DNA of 64,000 nucleotides from Polaromonas sp047303325 (GCF_047303325.1 NZ_JBKBEX010000003.1:124001-188000), one strand, 5' to 3'. Positions 1-9,389 are shown, counted from the first letter of the stretch. Notes: generated by a model not told the origin, from the sequence alone. Translations and numbers: made by a program.

Positions 1-1998
1 AATCCGGGTGGGTCAGGCATGGGCGGTGGCGGTGGTGCGGGTTACGGCGGTGGCGGTGGCGTTTCAGCTTCCTATGGAGAATCCGCAGGCGGAGGCTCAT
101 CATCATTCGGTGGCCGAGGCCCGGGTCTCTCGAGTGGCGGCCGTGGTGGTGGCAACGCTCGCGGGGGCAGCCCCGGCGCCGCTTCACCCAGGGGTGGCAC
201 CGGCTCCCCCTATGGCGGTACGGGAAGTGTTGGCGCCGGCGGGGGGGGGGCGCGAGGTGCAAATGCTGCGGCCGGTGGTGGCGGTGGCGGTGTGCAAGGT
301 GCTGGACGCTTTGCGTCCGGTGGCGCGGCGGGTTCTGGCGGCGTGGGAAGCGGCACGGGTTTCCAGGGCAGCCCCGGCAACATCGGCAATGGCGCTGGTG
401 GCACCGGCCAGCCCAACGTAGCAAAAGGTCACGAAGCCACAACGGGTCCCGGCCAGGGGGTGTACGACGAAACCCGCTTGCAGACCGCGACCACGCCCCT
501 GGCCCGGGCGCGTATGCGTGCCCAGGGCGTGATGGGGCAACTTAAACGCCTGCTGTCAAACCAGGCGGCGGGCTTCGACGATACGCGTCCCAGCCAGGCC
601 TCGCCGCAGCTCGCGCAGGCCATGGCCAGTGTGGAGCGTGTGCAGGAAACCGGCGGGGAACGCACGCTGCTGGTGGATGCGCCGGGGCAGGTCTACGGCC
701 AGGCGCAGGTGGACCATGCCGTCGGCGTCTTGCGCGAACGCACCACCAAGCTCAAGGAGGCCGCGTCAACCTCCTCCGAGAAGGCGACGATCGAAATCGT
801 GGCCCTGATGTTCCAGAGCATCCTCGCGGAAGACCGGATTCCCGCAGTGATCCGTGTCTGGTTCGCGCGCCTGCAGATGCCGGTGCTGCGCGTGGCGATC
901 TCGGAGCCCGAATTCTTCGAGTCCCTGCAGCATCCCGCGCGCCGGTTGATAGACCGCATGGGTTCGTGCGTGCTTGGCTTCGACGTCACGGTGGCGGGCG
1001 GCGTGCTGGAAGCCGAGATCAAGCGCGTTGTACAAGTGATCGAGCAATACCCCGAAACCGGTCGCCGGGTGTTCCAGCTCGTCTACGATGAATTCGACAA
1101 ATTCCTGTCCCGGTTTCTTTCGGAGCACGGCAACGCCGCTCGTGTGGTGAGCGTGGCCCAGCAGGTCGAGCAAAAAGAGACCATGACCATCCAATACACC
1201 ATTGAGATGCGCAACATGCTCAATGACATGCCGGTACGCGATGAAATCCGCGAGTTCCTGTTCAAGGTATGGGCCGAGGTGCTGGCGATCGCCGCCATGA
1301 AGAACGGCCCGCAGCATGAAGAGACTCTCACGCTCAAGCGGGCCGCCGCCGACCTGGTATGGGCGGCAAGCGCCAAGCCCAACCGCAATGACCGCGCGCG
1401 CGTCATCGCCGACCTGCCCAAGCTGCTGCAGCTATTGCGCCTGGGAATGTCCATGCTGGGCCTGAGTGTCGCCGACCAGGATGGGCACCTGAAAATCATC
1501 AGCGATACGCTGGCCGATGCTTTCATGTCCAAGACCGACGCCATTCCCGTGGAGAAGGTGGAGGCCATGGCCAAGCGGCTCACCAACCTCGAGGATTACC
1601 TGTCCGACGAGGATGTGGGAGACCTGCCTCTGGACACCGACAGCCTGGTGACCATGATAGGCATAGACGCCACCGACATCGAGGTGATCGCCGACGGCGG
1701 CAGCCACCCCACCGAGGCCATGCGCGCCTGGGCCAAGGAATTGCAACTGGGTTCCTGGTTCAGCCTGGACCACAACGGCAAGGTCAGCCATGTGCAGTTC
1801 GCCTGGTGCAGCGGCCGCAAGCAGCTGCACTTGTTCGCCTCCGCCGACGGCCGCAATTTCCTGATCCAGGCGCGACGCCTGGCGGCCTATCTGCAGGCAG
1901 GCTTGCTGGTGCCGACGGAAGAAGAAGCGCTGACGGTGCGCGCCACGCGCGATGCGCTGGCCAAGCTGGACGCCAATCCCGAGCGACTGCTGGGCTAG
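1..1998 (+). CDS. DUF1631 family protein, C-terminal part (5' end outside window)
   Basis: The frame is open to the left edge, so the true start is upstream; the first ATG (19) lies inside low-complexity sequence. About 140 Gly/Ser/Ala-rich residues form a flexible linker. A conserved alpha-helical region of about 500 residues follows, with an LRVAISEPEFF motif and then HPARRLIDRMG. I recognise this as the conserved part of the DUF1631 family (function unknown). A second member at 52798-55359 has the same plan: N-terminal half, Gly-rich linker, conserved C-terminal half. By comparison, several hundred N-terminal residues are probably missing here. No membrane segment or catalytic motif is visible. 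A run of ten G falls inside the linker. Confidence 0.85.
   Translation, partial: NPGGSGMGGGGGAGYGGGGGVSASYGESAGGGSSSFGGRGPGLSSGGRGGGNARGGSPGAASPRGGTGSPYGGTGSVGAGGGGARGANAAAGGGGGGVQGAGRFASGGAAGSGGVGSGTGFQGSPGNIGNGAGGTGQPNVAKGHEATTGPGQGVYDETRLQTATTPLARARMRAQGVMGQLKRLLSNQAAGFDDTRPSQASPQLAQAMASVERVQETGGERTLLVDAPGQVYGQAQVDHAVGVLRERTTKLKEAASTSSEKATIEIVALMFQSILAEDRIPAVIRVWFARLQMPVLRVAISEPEFFESLQHPARRLIDRMGSCVLGFDVTVAGGVLEAEIKRVVQVIEQYPETGRRVFQLVYDEFDKFLSRFLSEHGNAARVVSVAQQVEQKETMTIQYTIEMRNMLNDMPVRDEIREFLFKVWAEVLAIAAMKNGPQHEETLTLKRAAADLVWAASAKPNRNDRARVIADLPKLLQLLRLGMSMLGLSVADQDGHLKIISDTLADAFMSKTDAIPVEKVEAMAKRLTNLEDYLSDEDVGDLPLDTDSLVTMIGIDATDIEVIADGGSHPTEAMRAWAKELQLGSWFSLDHNGKVSHVQFAWCSGRKQLHLFASADGRNFLIQARRLAAYLQAGLLVPTEEEALTVRATRDALAKLDANPERLLG
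241..250 (+). repeat. G10 homopolymer inside the coding linker of the DUF1631 gene
   Basis: Ten consecutive G encode part of the Gly-rich linker. A one-base slip would move translation into frames that stop within about 200 bases, so the tract could switch the gene on and off, or be a sequencing-error hotspot. Confidence 0.6.
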
Positions 1999-2049
1999 GC
2001 CTTTAATTTCCGCATTGGGGGGCGGCCCCTGGCGCGCGGCGTTCAGCGC

Positions 2050-2565
2050 TCAGTGGGCCAGGCGGAACTCCGTGTCGTCGCACAGCTCGTCGAGCACCAG
2101 CGCGTCGGGCTCTTCGCCAAAACTCCAGTACACCATGAGGACGATGATTTTGAGGTCGTCCAGCGTCACCGGGTCGCCCGGGGCCGCCATGGCGCGGTCT
2201 ATGACGATCTCGCGCATGTGCGGCGGCAGCACGCCGGAGGATTCGAGAAAGCTCACAAAACCCAGGCTTTGCGCGCCCAGATGCACCTGCTCGGCGACGG
2301 AGTACACACGCAGGCTGGCGGCTGATTGCGGCTGGATGGCGGAAGCGCTTGCGGGGGATTCACCGCTTGCCTGCGGGGCCTTGGCCGGCAGGCTGATCTG
2401 CGTGCCTTGGGCAGCGACATTCAGGCCGTCGAGCCAGACAAGGGCTGCCTGGATTTCCTCGGCATCGAATCCCGCCGCGGTGAGTTTGCGGCTCAGTCGG
2501 TGGAGTTCGGGGCAAGCGTCACCTTGCCAGTAATTCTCGTAGACGTACACCAGTACTTCAAACAT
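2050..2565 (-). CDS. smg: Smg/DUF494 family protein
   Basis: This 171-residue protein begins MFEVLVYVYENY and continues with a short helical N-terminal region followed by a LSRKLTAAGFDAEEI stretch, the pattern of the Smg (DUF494) family. It has no membrane segment or known catalytic residues, and its molecular function is not established. It lies 77 bases downstream of dprA on the same strand, the usual dprA-smg arrangement in beta- and gammaproteobacteria, so the two are probably cotranscribed. The middle (about residues 70-95) is Ala/Pro/Ser-rich and less conserved. Confidence 0.85.
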   Translation of the reverse strand: MFEVLVYVYENYWQGDACPELHRLSRKLTAAGFDAEEIQAALVWLDGLNVAAQGTQISLPAKAPQASGESPASASAIQPQSAASLRVYSVAEQVHLGAQSLGFVSFLESSGVLPPHMREIVIDRAMAAPGDPVTLDDLKIIVLMVYWSFGEEPDALVLDELCDDTEFRLAH

Positions 2566-2642
2566 GCACCCAATATAACGCAGATGTTGCCGGCCGTGTC
2601 AAACCTCGAGGCCAGGGCCCGCGCGTGCGGAAACTGCCGGCG

Positions 2643-3746
2643 TCAGCCGGTGACCAGGCGCTGGAAAAGCCCGCCGGGCAGGCGCACCACCTGCCCGCAC
2701 AGCTCAAGCTCCAGCAGGCTGGCCTGTAGCCGCGCAGTGTCCAGGCCGGTGCGCGCCTGCAATGCGTCGAGGCTCACGGGGTCAAAGCCCAGGGCCGCAA
2801 CCAGCGAGTTACCGGCGTCCGGTGTCGCCGCCGCATCGTTGTCGCCGTCAGCGTGGAATCCGTTAGAGAGGTTCAGCTCTTCCAGTACATCCTGCGCGAG
2901 TTCCACCAGCTTGGCGCCCTGCTTGATCAGCGCGTGGCAGCCGCGTGATTGGGGCGAGTGAATGGAGCCGGGAATCGCAAAGACCTCCTTGCCCTGCTCG
3001 GCCGCCAGCCGCGCCGTGATCAGCGAGCCCGATTGCAGCGCAGCCTCCACGACCAGCGTGCCGCGCGCCAGGCCCGAAATAATGCGATTGCGCCGCGGGA
3101 AATTGCCCGCCAGCGGCGGCGTGCCCAGGGGAAATTCGCTGACGATCATGCCCTGCTGCGCGATCCGGTGCGCCAGCGTAAGGTGCTTTTTGGGATAAAC
3201 CCTGTCCAGGCCGGTGCCTACCACCGCAATGGTCTCGCCGCCGCCCAGCAGGGCGCCATCGTGCGCCGCGCCGTCAATGCCCAGGGCCAGCCCCGACACC
3301 ACGCAGAGCCCGACGGAGCCGAAGGCCTTGGCGAACTGCCGGGCGTTGGTTTCACCCTGCGGCGTCGGGTTGCGGCTGCCCACAATGGCGATGCAGGCCG
3401 CCGCCGGCTTCCCGGCCAGCGTGCCCAGCATGTAAAGCATGAGGGGCGGATCTTCGATGTCGAGCAAGGCCGCCGGATAGGCGCTGTCGCCCAGCACGGC
3501 GACCCGCCTGTCGTCGCCGGCCTGCAGCCATTCGAGGGTGAGCTGCAACTGGGCCGCCAGCCCCGGCGGTTCCGTCAGAATGGCTTTGGCCAGCTTTTCA
3601 GTGCCGAGTTGCTTGAGGGCGGCCGCGCTCTGACCAAAGACGGCCTGCGCCGACCCGAAGGCGGCCAGCAGCTTGCGCGCGGTGTCGTTTCCTACACCGG
3701 GGGAAAGCGTCAGCCGTAACCAGGCCTGAAGCTCTTGGGTATCCAC
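2643..3746 (-). CDS. dprA: DNA-processing protein DprA
   Basis: DprA binds incoming single-stranded DNA during natural transformation and loads RecA on it. The 367 residues hold an N-terminal SAM-like region (1-75), a Rossmann-type DprA core (about 85-300) and a C-terminal winged-helix domain (306-365). Core motifs are GSRNPTPQG (123-131), SGLALGIDGAAH (151-162), FPRRNR (216-221) and SGSLITA (239-245). The domain set is complete and the length is normal. It follows the LysM gene on the same strand after 78 bases and precedes smg. A complete dprA fits a competent ancestor, but no other competence genes are in the window. Confidence 0.96.
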   Translation of the reverse strand: MDTQELQAWLRLTLSPGVGNDTARKLLAAFGSAQAVFGQSAAALKQLGTEKLAKAILTEPPGLAAQLQLTLEWLQAGDDRRVAVLGDSAYPAALLDIEDPPLMLYMLGTLAGKPAAACIAIVGSRNPTPQGETNARQFAKAFGSVGLCVVSGLALGIDGAAHDGALLGGGETIAVVGTGLDRVYPKKHLTLAHRIAQQGMIVSEFPLGTPPLAGNFPRRNRIISGLARGTLVVEAALQSGSLITARLAAEQGKEVFAIPGSIHSPQSRGCHALIKQGAKLVELAQDVLEELNLSNGFHADGDNDAAATPDAGNSLVAALGFDPVSLDALQARTGLDTARLQASLLELELCGQVVRLPGGLFQRLVTG

Positions 3747-3824
3747 GTCAGTCGGGGGATTTTGCGGAGGGAGGGCGGCTGTCGGTGGGCCGCGCCGCGG
3801 CGCGCCCTGCCGCAGGCTGCGCCC

Positions 3825-5048
3825 TTAGTTCGGGTTGGTGAAGCGGTCGCCGACCTTCACGCCGTCGGTGATCTGCAGGATCAGCGCGTAGGAGAGTTTG
3901 TCAAAAGTGCGGAACACCATCATGAGGCCGTTGCGCTCATTGGGGAGCTTGATCTGGGGCCGCGCGCTGTCGGTCTTGTCGGCCAGCCGCTCGCCATCCT
4001 TGAGGATGGCCATGACGTGGCCGCGCTCAAGGCCGTCCGCGGCGCCCCGGTTGATCACCACAACCTGGTTTTCCGCTGCATTCGCCACAGCGCTGCCGTA
4101 AATCGAAACGATCTGGCCGGTGATCGGGGTGGCGGGCGCATGCGGGACATAGCTGACCAGCTCCCGAGCGGGTTCAGGGAGCAGGCGGTCTCCCACTCGC
4201 ATTTCTTCCTTGGTGGCCACGATATCGATGGTGGCAGGCACGATTTCCGCTTGCGGCTTGCCGTCCTTGCCCGGTACTTGTGCGACGGATTCGCCGCGCA
4301 TCAACTCGGCCTTGCCGATGTATTGCGCCTCATAGCCCAGGATTTGCTGGGTGGTCGGGTCTTTCAAGGGGGTGGCATTGCGGTAGACGCGGTAGTCCAG
4401 TGGTTGGCCCTTGGCATCGCTCAAAGGGGTGCCGGTGGGCACGCCTCCCACGTATTCGCCGCGCGCATAGGCGCGGTCACCGCGGCTCAGCAGCACGCGG
4501 CCTTCCTGGGCGGCGACGATGCGGGGAGCCCTGGAGAAGGTCGCGTCGTCCACCAGGACGGCTTCCGAGAGGAAGGGTTCGATGGCATTGGGCGACAGCG
4601 TGGGAATGGAGCTGTCGGCCATGCTTTCAAAGCGCGTGCGGGGCGAGACGCGCACCGTGTCGGTCGGTGGGCCGTCGCTGGAGGCCTGGCGCGTGCGCAG
4701 GGTGGCGCGGCCGCCGGTTTTGTCCAGGTACAGGTGCTGGCCTGGGTAAATACGGTGCGGGTTGCGGATGTCCTGCAGGTTCATGCCCCACAGTTCCGGC
4801 CAGCGCCAGGGGCTTTTGAGGAACATGCCCGAGATGGCCCACAGGGTGTCGCCGCGCTTGACCGTGTATTCGTCCGGGGCGTTGGGGGCGAGTTCGCTGA
4901 GGGGGATCCCGGTCTGGGCCACCTGTGTGGCTGTTGCTTTTTGGCCCGGTGTGATGGGGTAATTCTGGGCATGCAGACCGCCGGCAATGCCCAGAAGGGC
5001 GGTGGCGGCTATTGAAATTTGACTGAAACGACCAAAAATTGTTTGCAT
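3825..5048 (-). CDS. Exported LysM-domain protein
   Basis: Residues 1-27 form a signal peptide ending near LHAQ. A single LysM domain follows at about 61-109 (YTVKRGDTLWAIS start, YPGQHLYL end), which binds peptidoglycan glycan strands. The remaining 300 residues are a conserved region without a catalytic motif I recognise. The product is probably periplasmic or envelope-associated. The gene is divergent from def-fmt and upstream of dprA-smg, a conserved betaproteobacterial locus. Its 230-base upstream gap is AT-richer than its surroundings and should carry both divergent promoters. I could not assign convincing boxes there. Confidence 0.9.
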   Translation of the reverse strand: MQTIFGRFSQISIAATALLGIAGGLHAQNYPITPGQKATATQVAQTGIPLSELAPNAPDEYTVKRGDTLWAISGMFLKSPWRWPELWGMNLQDIRNPHRIYPGQHLYLDKTGGRATLRTRQASSDGPPTDTVRVSPRTRFESMADSSIPTLSPNAIEPFLSEAVLVDDATFSRAPRIVAAQEGRVLLSRGDRAYARGEYVGGVPTGTPLSDAKGQPLDYRVYRNATPLKDPTTQQILGYEAQYIGKAELMRGESVAQVPGKDGKPQAEIVPATIDIVATKEEMRVGDRLLPEPARELVSYVPHAPATPITGQIVSIYGSAVANAAENQVVVINRGAADGLERGHVMAILKDGERLADKTDSARPQIKLPNERNGLMMVFRTFDKLSYALILQITDGVKVGDRFTNPN

Positions 5049-5278
5049 CTTTGTAGGCCTTCGGCGCTTTTAGGGGATTGGCACGACGCGATCCGCAGCG
5101 GAATCAGGCGGAAAAGGCCGTGTCATATCTTGATAAATTACTAACGATTTTGTACCTAAGCCCTTGATTAAGCAACGAATACGCGATTCTGGGAATATCA
5201 GGATGCCGAAAAACCGAGAAAAGTGGCGAAAATAGCGACATCTCCCCCTCGGGCCTTCATTTCCCCTTGCTTTCCCCC

Positions 5279-5800
5279 ATGAGCCAGCTGACCATTCTTC
5301 GTTACCCCGACCCCCGCCTGCACACGGTGGCCAAACCCGTGGCCGCCGTTGATGCACGCCTGCGCAAGCTGGCCGACGACATGTTTGAAACCATGTACGA
5401 GGCTTCCGGCATAGGCCTGGCCGCTACCCAGGTCAATGTCCATGAGCGCCTGATCGTCATCGACGTGAGCGAAGAGCGCAACCAGCCCATGGTGCTGATC
5501 AACCCTGAAATCCTCTGGGCCAGCGAGGAAAAGCGCGTCGGCGACGAAGGCTGCCTTTCGGTGCCCGGCATTTATGACGGGGTGGAACGTTCCATCGCCA
5601 TCAAGGTCCAGGCCCTGGACCTCGACGGCAAGCCCCAGGTGTATGAGGCCGAGGGTATGTTGGCGGTCTGCATCCAGCACGAAATGGACCACCTGCTGGG
5701 CAAGGTGTTTGTGGAATACCTTTCTCCCCTGAAGCGCAACCGCATCAAGACCAAGATGATCAAGCAGAAAAAGGACGAGGAGCGCGAAGCCGCCGGTTGA
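5279..5800 (+). CDS. def: Peptide deformylase
   Basis: Removes the formyl group from the N-terminal methionine of nascent proteins. All three deformylase motifs are intact in 173 residues: GIGLAATQ (44-51), EGCLSVP (90-96, metal ligand Cys92) and HEMDH (134-138, two His ligands and catalytic Glu). I chose the ATG at 5279, giving MSQLTILRYPD, over a TTG four codons upstream because family members start there. fmt follows after 83 bases, pairing the enzyme that adds the formyl group with the one that removes it. Confidence 0.97.
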   Translation: MSQLTILRYPDPRLHTVAKPVAAVDARLRKLADDMFETMYEASGIGLAATQVNVHERLIVIDVSEERNQPMVLINPEILWASEEKRVGDEGCLSVPGIYDGVERSIAIKVQALDLDGKPQVYEAEGMLAVCIQHEMDHLLGKVFVEYLSPLKRNRIKTKMIKQKKDEEREAAG

Positions 5801-5869
5801 GCGTTCACGGCCGGCTTGCGCGATACGCGGGGCTTTGCCGCCGCTACCCGGGATTTTCCCAGGGGTCTT

Positions 5870-5875
5870 TAGAAT
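5870..5875 (+). promoter_or_regulatory. Candidate -10 (TAGAAT) of fmt, very short leader
   Basis: TAGAAT ends eight bases before the fmt ATG, so transcription would start at or next to the start codon. No good -35 is visible. Confidence 0.35.
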
Positions 5876-5883
5876 CGGACGCC

Positions 5884-6870
5884 ATGCGCGTCATATTTGC
5901 CGGTACCCCTGAGTTCGCTCGCGTCGCCCTCGAAAGATTGTACGCAGCCGGTTTTGAAATCCCCCTGGTCCTGACCCAGCCCGACCGCCCCGCCGGCCGC
6001 GGCATGAAACTGCAGGCTTCTCTCGTCAAGCAGTGGGCTGAAACCGCCCACATCGCCGTCGCCCAGCCGCGCAGCCTGCGGCTGGACGGCAAATTCCCCG
6101 ATGACGCGGCTTCGGCCCGTGAAGCCATCATGGCCGCGCGCGCGGACGTCATGGTCGTTGCGGCCTACGGCCTGATTCTTCCCCAGTGGGTGCTCGGTGC
6201 CCCCAGGCTGGGCTGCCTCAATATCCATGCGTCCTTGCTGCCTCGCTGGCGCGGCGCGGCGCCGATTCACCGCGCCATCGAGGCCGGCGACGCGGAAACC
6301 GGCATCACTATCATGCAAATGGACGCGGGCCTGGACACCGGCGACATGCTGCTGGTGGACAAGCTGCCTATCGCGGCGGACGACACCACCGCCTCCCTGC
6401 ACGACAGGCTGGCGGCCTTGGGTGGGCGGCTCATCGTGGAGGCGCTGGAACTCGCGGCCTGCGGCGGCCTCCGCGCCACGCCCCAGCCGGCTGAGGGTGT
6501 GACTTACGCCCACAAGATTGAAAAACACGAGGCCATGACGGATTGGACGCAAAGCGCCGCCGTGCTGGAGCGCCGGATCCGCGCTTTCAACCCCTTTCCC
6601 GGTGCGGCCGGCGTGCTGGCTGGCCAGACCCTGAAGTTCTGGCGTGCCGAAATCCTGGCCGGCGCGGCCCGACCTGCCGACGCCGAGGCGGGCCTGGTGC
6701 TGGCTGCCGGCACGGAGGGTATAGACATCGCCACGGTGGACGGCGTGCTGCGCGTGAGCCGCCTGCAAAAAGCCGGTGGCAAGGCGCTGGACGCGGCCGA
6801 TTTTTTGCGCGGTTTCGATATCCAGCCCGGCATGGTGTTCAGCCAGGCGCCGGCAGATCAACAGGAATGA
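5884..6870 (+). CDS. fmt: Methionyl-tRNA formyltransferase
   Basis: Formylates initiator Met-tRNA using 10-formyl-tetrahydrofolate. The 328 residues start MRVIFAGTPEFA. The hydrolase-like domain holds the catalytic Asn113 and His115 in NIHASLLPRWRG and Asp151 in DAGLDTGD, with the same 38-residue spacing as in the E. coli enzyme. The C-terminal tRNA-binding domain starts near residue 205. A longer in-frame ORF begins upstream, but the ATG at 5884 matches the family start. It lies just downstream of def. A -10-like TAGAAT right before the ATG suggests its own promoter with almost no leader. Confidence 0.96.
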   Translation: MRVIFAGTPEFARVALERLYAAGFEIPLVLTQPDRPAGRGMKLQASLVKQWAETAHIAVAQPRSLRLDGKFPDDAASAREAIMAARADVMVVAAYGLILPQWVLGAPRLGCLNIHASLLPRWRGAAPIHRAIEAGDAETGITIMQMDAGLDTGDMLLVDKLPIAADDTTASLHDRLAALGGRLIVEALELAACGGLRATPQPAEGVTYAHKIEKHEAMTDWTQSAAVLERRIRAFNPFPGAAGVLAGQTLKFWRAEILAGAARPADAEAGLVLAAGTEGIDIATVDGVLRVSRLQKAGGKALDAADFLRGFDIQPGMVFSQAPADQQE

Positions 6871-6877
6871 GGATTTT

Positions 6878-7618
6878 GTGAAGAGATTGTTCAAGCATCC
6901 GGATTTCCGGGCGGGCGTCAACGACATGGCAGCGGTCGCGCCCGGCATCGCGGCCTGGGGGCTGATGACGGGTGTGGCGATGATCAAGTCGGGCATGAGC
7001 CTCGTTGAAGTGCTGCTGATGGCTGTCCTGGTGTTTGCCGGCAGCTCACAGCTGGCCGCCCTTCCGCTCATCGTTGCCGGCGCCCCGATGTGGGTGATCC
7101 TGGCCACGGCGTTTTGCGTCAATCTGCGCTTTATGGTGTTCAGCGCCCATTTGCGGCCTTATGTCATGCACCAGAGCCTCTGGAAGCGCCTGGGCTACGG
7201 TTACCTGATGGCCGACTTGAATTACGTGCTGTTCACCAGGCGTTTCCCGCACCCCGGCACAGACCCCGCGGTCATTGCCGCGCAGGAAGCCTATTGGATA
7301 GGAAACTGTGCGACCGGCTGGGTCAGCTGGGTGGGCGCCAGCCTGCTGGGCATTGTGCTGGCCAATTCCATTCCACTGTCCTGGGGCCTGGGTTTTGCCG
7401 GCATCCTGGCCTTGCTGGGCATCATGTGCTCGCTGGCCACCACCCGCCTGCGCGCGGTGTCGGCCGGCATCGCCGGCGCGGCTGCCGTGGCCACCTTCGC
7501 CCTGCCGCTCAAACTGAATATCCTGGTGGCCATCGCCGCCGCTGTGGCCGTCTGCCTGCTGCTGGAAAAGCCGGTGCCGGCCAAACCCGCCGCGCCCGCC
7601 CCCGGAGACGCCGCATGA
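6878..7618 (+). CDS. azlC: AzlC family inner-membrane permease (branched-chain amino-acid export)
   Basis: This 246-residue polytopic protein has five to six hydrophobic segments. The family motif is AAVAPGIAAWGLMTGVAM near the N terminus, followed by FAGSSQLAALPL and NLRFMVFSAHLRP. AzlC with the small subunit AzlD exports branched-chain amino acids and analogues in characterised systems; the substrate here is inferred. The start is the GTG at 6878 (MKRLFKHPDF), seven bases after the fmt stop, because the longer ORF overlaps fmt. The stop overlaps the azlD start in an ATGA, so the two are translationally coupled. Confidence 0.9.
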   Translation: MKRLFKHPDFRAGVNDMAAVAPGIAAWGLMTGVAMIKSGMSLVEVLLMAVLVFAGSSQLAALPLIVAGAPMWVILATAFCVNLRFMVFSAHLRPYVMHQSLWKRLGYGYLMADLNYVLFTRRFPHPGTDPAVIAAQEAYWIGNCATGWVSWVGASLLGIVLANSIPLSWGLGFAGILALLGIMCSLATTRLRAVSAGIAGAAAVATFALPLKLNILVAIAAAVAVCLLLEKPVPAKPAAPAPGDAA

Positions 7619-7950
7619 ACGAGACCGATCTCTGGACCGTGGCCACCATCCTCGGCATGACGGCCATCACCATCATCACCCGCAGCTTCTTTTTCCTGTC
7701 GGACAAGCCCTGGACCCTGCCGGCCTGGGCCCAGCGCGGCCTGCACTACGCGCCCATCGCCGCGCTGGCGGCCGTCATCATTCCCGAAATGGTGATGAGC
7801 CAGGGCCACCTGATCGCCACCTGGAAAGACGCGCGCCTGTTTGCCGTCGTCGCGGGCACGGCCTGGTATTACTGGCGCCATGGCGTGCTGGGCACCATTC
7901 TGGCCGGCATGGCGGTTTACCTGCCGCTGCATATTGGCTTGGGTTGGTAG
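7615..7950 (+). CDS. azlD: AzlD family small membrane protein (partner of AzlC)
   Basis: This 111-residue protein has three to four hydrophobic segments. It carries the AzlD hallmark of a helix with TIITRSFFFL followed by a LPAWAQRGLHYAPIAALAAV stretch. The ATG at 7615 overlaps the azlC stop by four bases. Together they form a two-component exporter in the inner membrane. The ORF extends upstream in this frame but only as the antisense-like shadow of azlC. Confidence 0.9.
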   Translation: MNETDLWTVATILGMTAITIITRSFFFLSDKPWTLPAWAQRGLHYAPIAALAAVIIPEMVMSQGHLIATWKDARLFAVVAGTAWYYWRHGVLGTILAGMAVYLPLHIGLGW

Positions 7951-8007
7951 GGCAGGTAAGCAAAAGCAAAGGCGCTCCGCAGCCGGCTTTCGGGAAAAGC
8001 GCCCGCC

Positions 8008-8013
8008 TACAAT
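8008..8013 (+). promoter_or_regulatory. Candidate -10 (TACAAT) of pgk
   Basis: TACAAT lies 56 bases before the pgk ATG in the 119-base azlD-pgk gap. The -35 region is weak. Confidence 0.3.
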
Positions 8014-8069
8014 TGCGGCAGCTCTGGCCGGCATCGGCCTGAAACTCCACTTCCCTTGCGAGCCTTTCC

Positions 8070-9263
8070 ATGAATTTCATCCGTTTTTCCGACCTGTGTG
8101 CCAGCGGCAAAGTTGCCGGCAAGCGCGTATTCATCCGTGCCGACCTCAATGTGCCGCAGGACGACGCCGGCAACATCACCGAAGACACGCGCGTGCGCGC
8201 CTCCATCCCCTGCATCCAGATGGCGCTGGACGCCGGCGCCGCGGTGATGGTGACTTCCCACCTCGGGCGGCCGGTGGAAGGCGAATTCAAGCCGGCCGAC
8301 TCGCTGGCGCCCGTGGCCAGACGCCTGGGCGAGCTCATGAAGCGCGACGTGCCGCTGGCCGCCGGCTGGGTGGATGGCGTGGACATCAAACCCGGCCAGC
8401 TGCTGCTGCTCGAGAACTGCCGCCTCAACAAGGGCGAGAAGAAAAACAGCGAAGAACTCGCGCGCAAGATGGCCGCGCTATGCGACATCTTTGTGCACGA
8501 CGCCTTCGGCACCGCGCACCGGGCCGAGGCCTCCACCTACGGCATCGCGCAGTACGCGCCCGTGGCCAGCGCCGGCCCGCTGCTGGCCGCCGAAATGGAC
8601 GCCATCTCCAAGGCGCTGACGGCGCCACGCCGGCCGCTGGTCGCCATCGTGGCCGGCAGCAAGGTGTCCACCAAGCTGACCATCCTCAAGTCGCTGGCCG
8701 CCAATGTGGACCAGCTCATTGTGGGCGGCGGCATCGCCAACACTTTCATGCTGGCCGCCGGCCTCAAGATTGGCAAAAGCCTGGCCGAAGCCGATTTGCT
8801 GGCGGAAGCCAAGGCCGTGATCGACGCCATGAAGGCGCGCGGCGCCGAAGTGCCGATCCCGACCGACGTGGTCACCGCCAAGACCTTTGCCGCCGATGCG
8901 CCAGCCACCGTCAAGGCCGCCACCGACGTGGCCGACGATGACTTGATCCTCGATATCGGCCCGCAAACCACGGCGAAACTGGCCGCGCAGCTCAAGGCCG
9001 CCGGCACCATCGTCTGGAACGGCCCGGTCGGCGTGTTCGAGTTCGACGCCTTCGCCAAGGGCACTGAAGGCATTGCGCGCGCCATTGCCGACAGCAGCGC
9101 GTTCTCCATCGCCGGCGGCGGCGATACGCTGGCCGCGATCGCCAAGTACGGTATCGAAAAGCAGGTCGGCTATATCTCCACCGGCGGCGGCGCCTTCCTC
9201 GAGGTGCTGGAAGGCAAGACCTTGCCGGCCTTCGAGATTTTGCAAAAGCGCGCCGCGGGCTGA
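8070..9263 (+). CDS. pgk: Phosphoglycerate kinase
   Basis: Interconverts 1,3-bisphosphoglycerate plus ADP with 3-phosphoglycerate plus ATP. The 397 residues have normal family length. N-terminal substrate motifs are RADLNVPQ and SHLGRP. The hinge and nucleotide lobe show GSKVSTKL, WNGPVGVFEF and GGGDTLAA, ending in STGGGAFLEVLEGK. It lies ahead of pyk (126 bases), and fba is a few kilobases further, so three steps of lower glycolysis/gluconeogenesis are grouped here. No RuBisCO genes are in the window, so a Calvin-cycle role cannot be claimed. Confidence 0.97.
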   Translation: MNFIRFSDLCASGKVAGKRVFIRADLNVPQDDAGNITEDTRVRASIPCIQMALDAGAAVMVTSHLGRPVEGEFKPADSLAPVARRLGELMKRDVPLAAGWVDGVDIKPGQLLLLENCRLNKGEKKNSEELARKMAALCDIFVHDAFGTAHRAEASTYGIAQYAPVASAGPLLAAEMDAISKALTAPRRPLVAIVAGSKVSTKLTILKSLAANVDQLIVGGGIANTFMLAAGLKIGKSLAEADLLAEAKAVIDAMKARGAEVPIPTDVVTAKTFAADAPATVKAATDVADDDLILDIGPQTTAKLAAQLKAAGTIVWNGPVGVFEFDAFAKGTEGIARAIADSSAFSIAGGGDTLAAIAKYGIEKQVGYISTGGGAFLEVLEGKTLPAFEILQKRAAG

Positions 9264-9389
9264 GCGTCTTCGAGAGTCTTCTTTTCCTGCCGCGCGGGTC
9301 CCGGGATGACCCCGGGCGCCGAATTGGTAACGCCTCTGTAACTATTTCCGTGTGAAAATCGGAAACTAAATTACATGGAGACATTCACT

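Noticed and set aside
19..420. Gly-rich stretch read as a tandem repeat or CRISPR-like array
   Set aside because: Codons vary and there are no constant repeats or spacers; it is a low-complexity coding linker.
5869..7122. 417-residue minus-strand ORF over fmt/azlC
   Set aside because: Antisense of genes with intact motifs; unlike any family I know.
9299..9320. Hairpin after pgk as a terminator
   Set aside because: The GC stem lacks a U-run, so I could not call it.
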